Shown here one piece after another: positions 11,030-21,471 of a DNA stretch of 64,000 bases; position 1 is the first letter of the stretch, and each line of letters begins with the position of its first letter. Under the pieces are notes generated by a model. That model saw only the letters and a program-made list of their open reading frames with translations, had not been told where the DNA came from and made no database searches. The stretch is from Typha latifolia (Eukaryota; Streptophyta; Magnoliopsida; Poales; Typhaceae). A program made the position numbers and the translations under genes. The stretch covers positions 11,284,001-11,348,000 of the forward strand of contig CM034105.1 in assembly GCA_019914945.1 (NCBI GenBank). The letters are read 5' to 3'.

Positions 11030-11190
11030 GAGTACACTTTGACTTCAAAATCAATCTTCCATTTCAATATATTTTTTATCAAATATCTCATAATTTGTGT
11101 ATATGCTTATACACAGACATGTTACATAAACATAAATTATATTTTAAAATATAATTTTATTAATTAATAAGTACAAATAAAACGTAACAT
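11030..11190. repeat. Direct repeat, copy 2 of 2
   Basis: This is the partner of 10084-10250 in the same orientation (ACTTTGACTTCAAAATCAATC... to ACAAATAAAACGTAAC). It ends just where homology to the upstream region of NLR A starts. Confidence 0.6.
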
Positions 11191-11204
11191 AGGTTTATTA
11201 TTTA

Positions 11205-11787
11205 AATAAGTTGCTAATGCGTTGACCTGAATACTAAAATCGAAATATAGCATTCAATCAATGCCCACTTGTCTAAGTGAAGTGGTGCAGATTGTTTCAT
11301 CATTCAGGCATTTTCTTTTGTTTAAAGTCACTTGTATGTGCGCATCTCATTGCTTGTCTAACTATAGTTGGCCACAACAAACTTGAGAGAAAATTATTTT
11401 ATTTTTATTAAAGTAATTCTCTGTTGGGAAAATAAAAATGTTAGGATGCTTGAGCTGTTGCATATCTTGTAAGGTCGTGCACGTCTCATTGCATGCACGT
11501 CTAACTTGAGTTGGTCTCAACTAACTTGAGAGAAAATAATTTTTATTTTTGTTAAAACTAATTCCCATTCCAATAAAAGACTAAGCTCTTCCTCTCCTTC
11601 TTTTTCCTTCCTTTTGGAATAGTGCTATAAATACTGCAGATCTCTGACTGAATTTTCAAAGTACTTCTATGCTCTGATATCCCTCAAATTTCCGCTGTTA
11701 CATACTTGAGATTCCCACATCTCTCTCTCTCACACACACATATATCTCCTTCATCTCCCTTCATTGTTGTATACCTGATATTAATCC
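11205..11787 (+). promoter_or_regulatory. Promoter and leader of NLR copy B
   Basis: The region is homologous to the upstream region of NLR A from about 1990. A W-box core TTGACC lies at 11222-11227 in the same context as in copy A. A good TATA box CTATAAATA lies at 11625-11633, about 155 nt before the ATG. The leader is pyrimidine rich with a CTCTCTCTCACACACACA stretch. Tracts starting CTTGAGAGAAAAT occur twice (about 11381 and 11527), suggesting a small internal duplication. Confidence 0.6.
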
Positions 11788-14529
11788 ATGGATTTCATCA
11801 AAATGGCTGCGGATATGGTCCTTCTTCCAGTGATAAATCAGGTGCGTGCACATGGGACGTATCTATTTAAAGCTGGTGTTAAAGTAAAAGCCCTAGAAGA
11901 TGCCACCAATGATTTGGTGAACAAGAGGGATGACATCAAAGGAAAGATTGATATGGGCGAGCGCAAGGGCGAGACGGCGACAGAACAAGTCAAAGGGTGG
12001 TTGCAAAAGGTGGAGAAAGTCAAGGCCGAAGCCGAGGCGATCGGCAAAAAATACGACCGCCGGCAGCAACGGCGGTACATCCTCTGGTCAAAATATACAA
12101 TCGGCAAGAGCGCCGCCAAGAAGCTAATGGAGGCCCAAAAGTTGTACGAAAATGAAGCATTAATCGGAGAAATCACAAAGAAGTTGCCGCCGCCTCTTGT
12201 GCAAGAGGTCGCTACCACATCTAGCGGGTCGTCGTCAATGATGGATTATAATCTCCAATTGGCTCTCCAGTACCTCAAAGATGATGATGAGGTTGGAACT
12301 ATCGGCATTTGGGGAATGGGTGGTGTGGGGAAGACCCACCTCCTTAACAAGATCAACAACTCCTTCATCGGAGATGAATGTTTTAATTTGGTGATTCATG
12401 TGACCGCCTCGAAAGATTGCTCCGTCGTGAAGGTTCAACAAGCAATAGCCAAAAAACTTGGCCTTTCTCGTGCCAATGATGTCGAATCACAAGCCATCAT
12501 CATCTTCAACTTCTTGAATAAGAGAAGCTTTCTCGCTCTTGGATGACCTATGGGAGCAGTTTGGATCTTAAAGCTGTCGGTGTTCCAACCCCGCTTGGTG
12601 TGGTCGGTGAAATTAAACAAAAGGTGGTATTGACAACACGTTCAGATGAAGTCTGCGGGCAAATGAACGTGAGTAAGACAATTAAAGTGGATTGCACGAA
12701 GAAGGAGGAGGGCGCATGGCAACTCTTCCAAGAGAGCGTAGGCGAGGAGACCCTCAACTCTGATGCTACTATAACAAAGCTTGCAAGAGATATCATCCAT
12801 GAATTGGGAGGCTTGCCACTAGCACTCATTACTGTTGGGCATGCCATGCATGCCAAAAAGCATTACAGAGCATGGGAAGGTGCCATCGAGCTACTTAAGG
12901 AGTCACAACTTCATGAGATCGGCTGCCAGCCAAATGCAAAAGAAAGCACAACTTTCCATATATTGAAGTTTAGCTATGAAAGCTTAGAGTACGATACTGC
13001 GAGACGGTGTTTCTTGAGCTGTTCCATGTGGCCCGAGGATTATAAAATCCAGAAGGAAGGAGCTCATCCAAAGCTGGATAGGGCTAGGACTAGTAAAGGT
13101 GTCCAGAACACTACGAAGTGCTTATAATATCGGGTACACTCTCATAGATAAGTTAAAAGCATCATGCTTACTTGAGGATTCAACAAGTTATGAGACAGGG
13201 GACGAGAGTGTGAAAATGCATGATGTGCTTCGTGACATGGCACTATGGATAGCACGTGATTACGGAGAGAACAACAATAAATGGATCATCAAAGCAGATA
13301 TTGGGCCAGTAGAGAATATCAGCAATGAGATAGAGCGAATATCAGTAATGAATATTTCCTACAAAACATTGCCTTTTCCCTACGGTATTCTTCCTCCTCT
13401 TACTAAACTTACAACCCTAATTCTCCGGAGTTATGAGCTACATGAAAGAGGAGTACTTGTAAATATCAAGGCTTTTGATGCACTCACTTATCTAGACCTT
13501 GAAGATAACTTCTTGAAAGAGTTCCCCGTGGAGATATGTAAGTTGGCCAAACTTCAATACCTCAATCTAAATCACAACCGAATAGAGTCACTACCCGAGG
13601 AGCTGAAATCTCTTACCAGTCTCAAATATTTGCATCTCAAAGAAAATTTCATTCACACAATATCGAAGGATGCTTTCTCAAAACTCTATGCGCTCCAAGA
13701 GCTCAACTTATTTAACCTCGGGGGGATAGGCTGCCCACCGTCATTGTTGGAAGAATTGAAGAGTTTGAATAATCTGAGAGCTCTTGGAATCACTGCGGTA
13801 GGTGACTCTCAGTTCCAATCACTTAAGTCATCCAATATGCCTATTCAATCTCTTGGAATATGCTCTTTGAAGGAACCTGCGTTCTTCTTCATGGCTAACT
13901 TTCTTGGGAACTTGAATCACTTTGAGATTTGGGATAGTAATATGATACAAATACTAATTCAACGCAATGGAGAAAATGGTAATTCGCATCTCGATCTTGA
14001 GATACTTTGCTTCTCTGAGATGAGGGATTTGAAAACGATCGTGTGGAAGGGAGTTTCTCCAAAAGATGTATTTCCAAAACTTCGGCGCTTAGAGTTTTTC
14101 TTGTGCGACAATATAGATAAGGTCTCATGGATAGTGCATCTCCCGTGCCTTCGGGAACTGAAAATATCTTATTGCCTTAAACTGAAGTATGCTATCTGTA
14201 GTAGGGATGATAATGATGGTGAGGATTCTGCGGCAGAAAGACAAGAAGAGGGAGGAGGTACATTGATTCCTACATTCCCTTGCCTCGAGATTATGAAGTT
14301 GATTCATCTCTCAAATCTGCAAACCGTTTGTGATACGGGAGTCACCTTCCCATCCTTGCGATATTTTCATATTGAAGGATGTCATAAATTGGAGAAACTC
14401 CCTTTCCAGTCACATACCATACCAAGTAAATTAGAGAAAATAAAATGCCATAGATCATGGTGGGAAGGTTTAAAATGGGAGGAAGATAGTCTCAGATCTT
14501 CTCTTGAAGGAGTTTGCAAATTTTATTGA
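11788..14529 (+). pseudogene. CC-NBS-LRR disease resistance gene B (RPS2/RPS5-like), three frameshifts
   Basis: This is an intronless CC-NB-ARC-LRR immune receptor gene, better preserved than copy A. The first frame (from MDFIKMAADM at 11788) holds the coiled coil, the P-loop GMGGVGKT (about 12312) and RNBS-A. Relative to copy A there is a 2-nt loss in kinase-2 (about 12535-12545), a 1-nt gain about 15 nt after that motif (about 12565), and a 1-nt gain near 13055. The net change is zero, so the frame returns to the original. The middle frame carries RNBS-B (KVVLTTRSD), GLPLAL and RNBS-D (CFLSCSMWPEDYK). The last frame carries LRSAYN, the MHD motif (13216-13224) and about ten LRRs ending GVCKFY. 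If the indels are real, translation stops at kinase-2 after about 252 residues. If they are assembly errors, the protein would be about 910 aa, normal for the family. The LRR frame of 476 codons is open. Confidence 0.8.
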
Positions 14530-15183
14530 CCAGCAGCTATTCCTACTATATTGTTGTTGCTTTCCTTTCAAAATTATTGTTATGTTGTGAACTATTTGCC
14601 AACGACTGTGAAGTGCACATTGTTCATGAGCACTTTATTTTCTCACATAATCCAATATATTTATCTTCTTTCGTTCTCAGCTTAATTTTCTCTCTTAGTT
14701 TTTTTTTTTCTTTTGATAATTTGGGTGCAAAGTATAATTAAAAAATAATCAATCATATAATTCTTTTTCTTTGTTTTTCTTCAACAATGTCATTTTAGAT
14801 GCTACCTATGAGTATGGCGAGTATAAGACATGTCCTACCTTTGGTAATACACACCACATTCTTATATATTATGTTGTTATACTTCAGTATTACTCACCAT
14901 ATTTAGGCCCCATCAAATTTTAATCAATATACTAGATTGTCTAGTCTAGACTTTAAACCTCGTAGGTCACTAATGTCGAGACATCACTCCAAGCCACCAT
15001 GTTGCTCCTCCAATCCACTGTATCATCGTGCTATCAGCTGAGCCATTAAAAATTAATAATAAATACCCATCACCATTCCACTCTTTTCTCTGTCTTATGT
15101 GATTCACAAATTAAAATAATCCATACTCCTTAAAAATCAATAATTACATGGAGCTATAACCCTAAACTAAGATTGTTGTATTA
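14530..15183. other. Intergenic sequence downstream of NLR B
   Basis: The first 200 bp are homologous to the NLR A 3' flank. The rest shows no gene. A TTA trinucleotide at 15181-15183 is the left target duplication of the next element. Confidence 0.55.
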
Positions 15184-16173
15184 GAGCATCTAACCGAGCT
15201 CCAAATCTTTAAATTTGGAGCCCAATAGAGCTCCAACTAGGCTGCATAACTAGCAAATTTGGAGCTAGTTACAATGGGGCTCCAAATTTAAAGCCCCACC
15301 AAAAAAATTTGGAGCCCAACTCTATTTATTTTTAGATTTTTCAAATTTTTAATTTTTGCTTTTATAAATATTTAATCCAACAATTTTAATTCTATCTGTA
15401 TCCTTTATTAAATAATTTAGTTAGTTAAACTAAGTATATAATTAATTTACTAATCAATTTTTAATAAAAATAGTACCGTTGGAAAAGACTCATTGAAACT
15501 TTTAAAATAAGCCTAATATTAAATTAATTTTGAGTTAATTTAAATTTAAATTTTTTTTAATTACATAATAAATATTGTTTTATTATTTAAAATTGATGTG
15601 TCCAAAATTATTCGGATAATGACTCAAAATTATTTTCAAATATAAATACTAAATATTAAAATATATCAAATATAAAATATAATAAATATTAAAAAATCTC
15701 ATAAATGAAATACATGAGACATGAAATATATTAAACATAAATCAAATAAAAATTACATTAAAAATTATATTCCTTCATTCCCATGCCTTTGCTATAAAGA
15801 TGACTTACCGGACTATTAAATATTTATTATTTATACTATTAAATGTTAATTTATGTTTATTTTGTTTAATGTAATTTTGATATTTTTAGTAATGATGTAT
15901 AATACTTATTTCAATGTTTATTTCGTGTAATATAATTTCAATATATTTAATTTAAAAAGTTAGTAATTTAAAATTACTTCTGAAACTATTGAATATTATT
16001 CTTATTTTAAAAATCTCGATGAGAGCTTTTTAACAATATATATTTTATTAAAAAATAATAACACTAAGAGAACCTATTAAATGATTTAAAATAAATAATA
16101 TAAATATATATGTATTATATTATTTTTTAATAAATATATAGCTGAGTGCATTGGAGTGCATCAGGAGAAGCTC
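15184..16173. mobile_element. Harbinger-like non-autonomous element, copy 1
   Basis: The left end is GAGCATCTAACCGAGCTCC and the right end is AGGAGAAGCTC, giving imperfect terminal inverted repeats (GAGCATCT / GAGCTTCT). TTA flanks both sides (15181-15183 and 16174-16176), the 3-bp target preference of PIF/Harbinger elements. The interior is AT-rich with no ORF. Its body is repeated in the directly adjacent copy 2; shared words include TAATAAAAATAGTACCGTT and CCAAAATTATTCGGA. Family assignment rests on the TTA duplication and TIR form only. Confidence 0.68.
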
Positions 16174-16176
16174 TTA

Positions 16177-17390
16177 GAGCATCTAATTTTGAAGCCCAAT
16201 GAAGCTCTATTTGGTGCTCTAATGCACTGTTTATTTTTTTTTAAATATCAATTCTGCCCTCTAAATATTTAAGCCACTATTTTAAATTTCATTTATATTC
16301 TTTATTTTATAATCTAATTATTTAAACTAAATATATAGTTAGTTCTATTAATCAATTTTTAATAAAAATAGTACCGTTAGAAACTTCTGATCAGACCTTT
16401 AAAATAATTATAATATTACATTATTTTAAAGTTATTTCAAAATTTTAATTTTGTAAATTATATAATAAATATTTTTTTCTTCTTTACTATTTTAAAATAG
16501 GAGTGTCCCAAAATTATTCGGAATAAGTAGTCAAGATTATCCTCTAAATATAAATAACAAATATTAAAATGCATCAAACATGAAATACACTACATAAAAA
16601 ATATATAAAAAATTTACATTCTTTCATTAATTTAAAAGAATTGCGTTTGATCTTTTCTTAAAATTCTCTATTTAATTAAAAAAAAATTTACATATAACTC
16701 CATTCCTTTTAATGAAATTATGGTTTACACCCTAAAGTTTTACTATTTATAAATCTTACCTCTTAATTTAGCAAATATGTGTAGAAAATACCCTATGTTA
16801 GATTTGAACTAACATCACTAAAATATTTCGTTAATTAGATATATTTTATTTATAAAATAATAAAATGCCCTTATTATAGATTGAATTTAGTTTAATTGGG
16901 TTTGGTTATTTGACTTGGGTCAAGTTAGTATATGTTAGGTAAGTATAACATGGCTGATAATATTCGGGTAATCTTCTTAGTATAGTTAATTTAATCTAGA
17001 TATTTACTTAACTTTAGCTAATAGATCTAACATTAGAATATTTTTTGCACATATTCGTCAAACTATAAGACTTGATTTGTAAATAGTAAAAATATAAAGT
17101 GTAAATTGCAATTTGTTGAAAAGATAAAGTGTTGTATGCAAACTTTCTTAATTAACAAATTAGTAATTTAAAATTATTTTTTAAACTAATGATTATTAGT
17201 CTTATTTTAAAGATCTCGATAAGAATTTTCTAACTAAATTTTTTATTAAAAATAATAATATTTATGGAACCTATTACTTGATTTAAAATATTATATATAT
17301 ATATATATTATAATAATTGAATACTAAAGATAGAGTCCAGTGCATTGGCGTGCACTTGACTTTTGACTCCAAATATAAAGCCCTTGGTTG
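16177..17390. mobile_element. Harbinger-like element, copy 2 (diverged, with nested MITE)
   Basis: It starts GAGCATCTAATTTTGAAGC immediately after the TTA that closes copy 1, so the two lie head to tail and share one TTA. The body aligns with copy 1 along its length, except for an extra 468-bp insert at 16680-17147. The right end is uncertain: GTGCATTGGCGTGCAC near 17341 matches GTGCATTGGAGTGCATC of copy 1, but the terminal GAAGCTC is not found, so the end is given approximately. Confidence 0.6.
16680..17147. mobile_element. Nested MITE with long terminal inverted repeats
   Basis: The insert is absent from the sister copy 15184-16173. Its first 75 bp (AAATTTACATATAACTCC...) match the reverse complement of its last 75 bp (AAGTTTGCATACAACAC...). 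TTAATTAA is present on both sides, at 16672-16679 and 17148-17155, as an 8-bp target duplication. Long TIRs and an AT-rich body without an ORF suggest a Mutator-like or hAT-like MITE; the superfamily is not settled. Confidence 0.72.
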
Positions 17391-17860
17391 TAGTGTAAGT
17401 TTTGGGACTAAATTGTGATGTGATCTGGTTGAATCACCTCATATGGGATATTGAGTTTGCTAGGACGAATCAGGTCATCAATGGGACTTTTATTTCAGTA
17501 GTAGCAGTCTCGAACTATGATATTTGAACGGTACTAGACAACTTTCGAATGCCAAAGCCCTGTCAAAGAATAAGACTCTCGGGTTTTAGTGTTTGAACGG
17601 TCATAGTTGGTGTTCGAATATCACAATCTCGTCGCATAATAAGTGCCCTCGGATTTTCGCATTTGAACGCCACAACACATTGAAAAAATGGTGTTTTGGG
17701 GTTTTTAGCGTTTGAACGACTGCAAGCTTGGCGTTCAAATGCCCAAACATGAGACTACAGCATGACTAATGATGTTCGAACGTCGAAACCCAAGAGTAAA
17801 ATTTTTTTGATTTCATCCCAAGCAGTCTCTAAAGAAAAGATAATATATTAGACTTCCTCT
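17391..17860. repeat. LTR-like block with repeated TTTGAACG / TTCGAAYG words
   Basis: At least seven words of the type TTTGAACG, TTCGAATG, TTCAAATG and GTTCGAACG occur at 17520-17790. They form degenerate units of about 50-85 bp that also share CTCGGGTTTT/CTCGGATTTT/TTGGGGTTTT. The same motif class lies within the solo LTR at 31675-32442, so this is probably a fragment of a related LTR. No ends or target duplication were found. Confidence 0.55.
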
Positions 17861-18240
17861 AGTGACTCCAATAATTCATAATCAAATGATCTAAATGTCA
17901 CTCAAGTCAAAATTAGGGCATTAATAATTTGATTATATTCATCGAATTAGGATATGAAATACATGTTTTGCTACAATGCAGTACACACAATCTATATATA
18001 CAGTGCCACTAGAGTCTATTATTACAAGTTAAAAATTAAATATAAATTATAAATTTTGGCCAAAATTTCAACTCTAGCAATAATATCCTTGAATATTTAT
18101 AGTGAAGAAGATACGAGACACAATTTCTTGAGTTTTTCCACAGAATACAGATATTTGATATAGAGAAATATTCTATTACTATAGTTTTCTAAACATCTAG
18201 GTTGATTTATTTAAATAAATCGCTTAAGTAGTTTATGGAT
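17861..18240. other. AT-rich intergenic sequence
   Basis: I see no gene, element end or clear repeat here. Confidence 0.4.
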
Positions 18241-18420
18241 GCTTTTACAATTTAATTATATTAAATTTTTTATTTATAATAATATATTTTAGTACGCATC
18301 ACATATGTAGATATTGTGTATTTTATTATAATAGAATATGTATAGGTTATAAAAAAATTATAAACACTTAATTTTATATGATAAATAAAAAAAACTAAAT
18401 ATAATTAAATTATAAAAGCT
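18241..18420. mobile_element. Small inverted-repeat element (MITE) a
   Basis: The left arm GCTTTTACAATTTAATTATA and the reverse complement of the right arm (GCTTTTATAATTTAATTATA) match over about 35 bp with few differences. It is about 180 bp, AT-rich and has no ORF. A sister copy lies at 18736-18892. No target duplication was recognised. Confidence 0.65.
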
Positions 18421-18735
18421 CCCACTTTATGAAGTGGTTATCTTAATTGATGACCTCTATTAATTTAGGAAAAATCTTTTCTTTAAGAGGATGTATGCTT
18501 TTAAGCAACTCTTTTCTAAAATATTATAAATTACTATATCAAAAACATATTTATTAAATTATTTTTTGCCTTATTGACTGATGCTTATATGATATAACTA
18601 TATCACTTTCCTTTGTATATCAAGTTATAATCGATTGATTAAAAAGTAATGATACCATGAGTGTCTATGGATTTTCTCTGGAAAAAAAAATATTTTGTTA
18701 ATATATGCATTAGATCTTAATTTATTCAAATTCAG
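18421..18735. other. AT-rich spacer between two MITEs
   Basis: Nothing recognisable is present apart from the flanking elements. Confidence 0.4.
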
Positions 18736-18892
18736 AGCTTTTATAATTTAGTTATATTTAATATTTTTATTTGTAATAATAAATTTTAGTGTGCACTGCG
18801 TTAAAATAAAATGCCCATGAATTATAAGAAAAAAATATGTTCAGTTTAATATGCTAAATTGAAAAATGGAATATAATTAAATTGCAATAGCC
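18736..18892. mobile_element. Small inverted-repeat element (MITE) b
   Basis: The left arm AGCTTTTATAATTTAGTTAT pairs with the right arm near 18870-18890, whose reverse complement is GGCTATTGCAATTTAATTAT. It belongs to the same family as 18241-18420 but is shorter and more decayed. It ends about 100 bp before the predicted TATA box of the UKL gene. Confidence 0.6.
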
Positions 18893-18984
18893 GCATTGAA
18901 ATTCCATTGAAGGCCGAAAAGTATATAATTATAATAAGTAGACTGTGTTTGCAAATGACACGAGTTTTAGTCTATGTCTGCTAA

Positions 18985-19129
18985 TGTAAATATATAAAGC
19001 GGACTTAATTTGCAAACCTTTCCCTGTGTAAGCGTGTAACGCTTATTACTCTTTCGTTTATCCGGCAACAAAAGAAAGCGTGAGAGAGACCCGGAAAAGC
19101 GAAACGAGTCTATAGAGAGAGAGAAGAGA
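18985..19129 (+). promoter_or_regulatory. Core promoter and 5' leader of the UKL gene
   Basis: A TATA box TATATAAA is at 18991-18998, about 130 nt upstream of the ATG at 19130. The leader ends in a GA-rich stretch (TATAGAGAGAGAGAAGAGA) directly before the start codon. Base composition turns GC-rich at the ATG, as is common for first exons of plant housekeeping genes. Confidence 0.55.
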
Positions 19130-21432
19130 ATGCCGGAGAAATCGATGGACGACGCCATGGAAGCAGCCGCCGGCGCCCACTTCAGCGGCCTCCGCCTCGA
19201 CTCCCTCCGCCTCACCTCCCCTTCCACTCCCTCTTCTCCCTCCTCCGCCAAAGCCGCGGCCCTCCTCTCCCCCGGCTCCTCCACCCCAAGGCAGCCCTTC
19301 GTCATAGGTAACTATTCCTTCCCCAATCAAACCGAAAATCCAATTTTTATTCGTTTCTTTAGCTTTTCCGCGATCACAGTGAAGCAACCTTGATGGTTTC
19401 TTACAGGGGTTTCGGGGGGAACGGCGTCGGGGAAAACTACGGTTTGCGACATGATCATCCAGCAGCTTCACGATCATCGTGTGGTTCTTGTTAATCAGGT
19501 GTAAGAAAGATGCAATTTTGGGATCTGGGCTTCTCTCGTTGGGTTGTTTTTGTAGTGATTTTAGTGATAGTCGATGTGGATGTGAGATACTATGAAATCA
19601 GTCTTCTTGCGCCTTATTTTTTCTTTGCATTACCAGTCCTCAGCTTGAGTACTTTTTATGTTCCTTCGACTGCGTACTGCTTTTGGAATGGCAAGGCAGT
19701 TGTCATATGGCACAATGATCAGATAGTTTTCCATGTGATAGATAAGCATCATTTTCAAGTTATGATTTTCATTTGCATTTATTACCTGTAGTGAGTAGAA
19801 GTAATTTCTGTCTCGTTGTTTTCCCTTACTGTTTACAATATATTCTGCTGAGTATAACATCGTAAAGTGCAGGATTCTTTTTACCGTGGCCTGACTGCTG
19901 AAGAATCTGAGTATGTCCAAGACTACAATTTTGATCATCCTGGTAGGTTTATTGTGATGAATATTATTTTCCTGATTGTAACTTGCAATTTCAGTGAAGC
20001 TTCATGCCTTGATGAGTCATGGGCATTAGCTGTACTTCTGCTATTTGTTTGAGATATTCTTTTAGATACTGTTTATTTTCTCTGTAGATGCCTTTGATAC
20101 TGAGCAACTTCTGGATTGCATGGGCAAGCTTAAAAGTGGACGCTCTGTCAACATTCCTATTTATGACTTTAACAACCACAGGCGGTGCTCTGAAAGTTTT
20201 CGAAAGGTAATTTGTGGATGCATTTATATAGTTTCCATTCTATGATGTTGTATGGTCAGCTTAAACAGATTCTTTTGGATGTTAGTACATAGGCCACTTG
20301 AGTTCTTTCTTATATGGGAAGGTAATACGGAGAAGGAATATTAAATATTTAGCTGCGTCTTAGAATGCACTTGTCTTTTTCATGTTGAATATTTTATATT
20401 CCCAGAAGAGGGAAATTTATTAGCTCATTGAATTAGTTATTGTATTCAGTTTTGAAAAGGTTCACTTTATTTTTTCGTAGTAAATGCATGGAGCGCTAAT
20501 CATCAGCCATTTGGTTAGCCTCACGGTGTTGTGAGTAAAACAATAGTTTTCAGAAAAATGTTATAGATGCCATAAAGTTCATCACAATGAATCAAGAGAC
20601 CCTTTTCTCCATCCTGGCACTATCATTGAAGAAGCTAGGCATATACGACAAGGGCACAGGGAACACCTAAGGATCTCTCAACAAGATCGTGTTTCCCCTA
20701 TTTCCAATGATTTTTAAGAACCCAGATTAGTCTCCTGGGCCATGTTTGCCAAATGAGGAAAAGTTCAAGACTTCTTAGCCCTATCCCTGAGCTTGTTCCA
20801 TGATTTAATAGGCCTATACTTAGCATGCACAAGAGTGACCACCTGGCAGACTCTATAAAAGGGCCTGAAATTTAGTGCCTATTAAAGCGGGTGAAGGAAT
20901 TTTTTTATTATTGAAAGGAAGTATCTTGGAAATGCCATATGATTTTAATATTTTTATAGCATTAGGTAATTTTGAAAAGGTAGCATGAAAATAATCAAAA
21001 ATGGGTATAATTCATTAGAATATTCTTCTTCCTCATTACAATTTTACTTTGATGTTGTCGCTTAATGTTTTTAGCAATGTATGAATGATAAATACATGTT
21101 ACTATATTTGCAGTATACCCATTAGAATATTCTTCTTTCTCATTATGATTTTACTTTGATGTTTTCTGCTGAATGTTTTTAGCAATGTATGAATGATAAA
21201 TACATGTTACTATATTTGCAGCGGGAGTTGTGATGTTATTAGGAGTTACACTTTGATACATTACATTGTTTTCTATTGCAAACGATCTCTTTGTCTTCTC
21301 TTCTGTTAGGCAAATAGTTCAGTTGCTTTTATTTTTCTCGTCTAATTGAAAAATAGTTACTAAATTTAATGTAATGCATTTTATCCATTAACTTATTCCA
21401 CTTTGCCGTAATTCACCAGTAACATTTGTTTT

Positions 21433-21471
<39 letters not shown>

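Noticed and set aside
19058..19477. 139-codon minus-strand ORF opposite UKL exons 1-2
   Set aside because: It is the shadow of the GC-rich first exons, Gly/Arg/Glu rich with no domain; the plus-strand exons explain the sequence.
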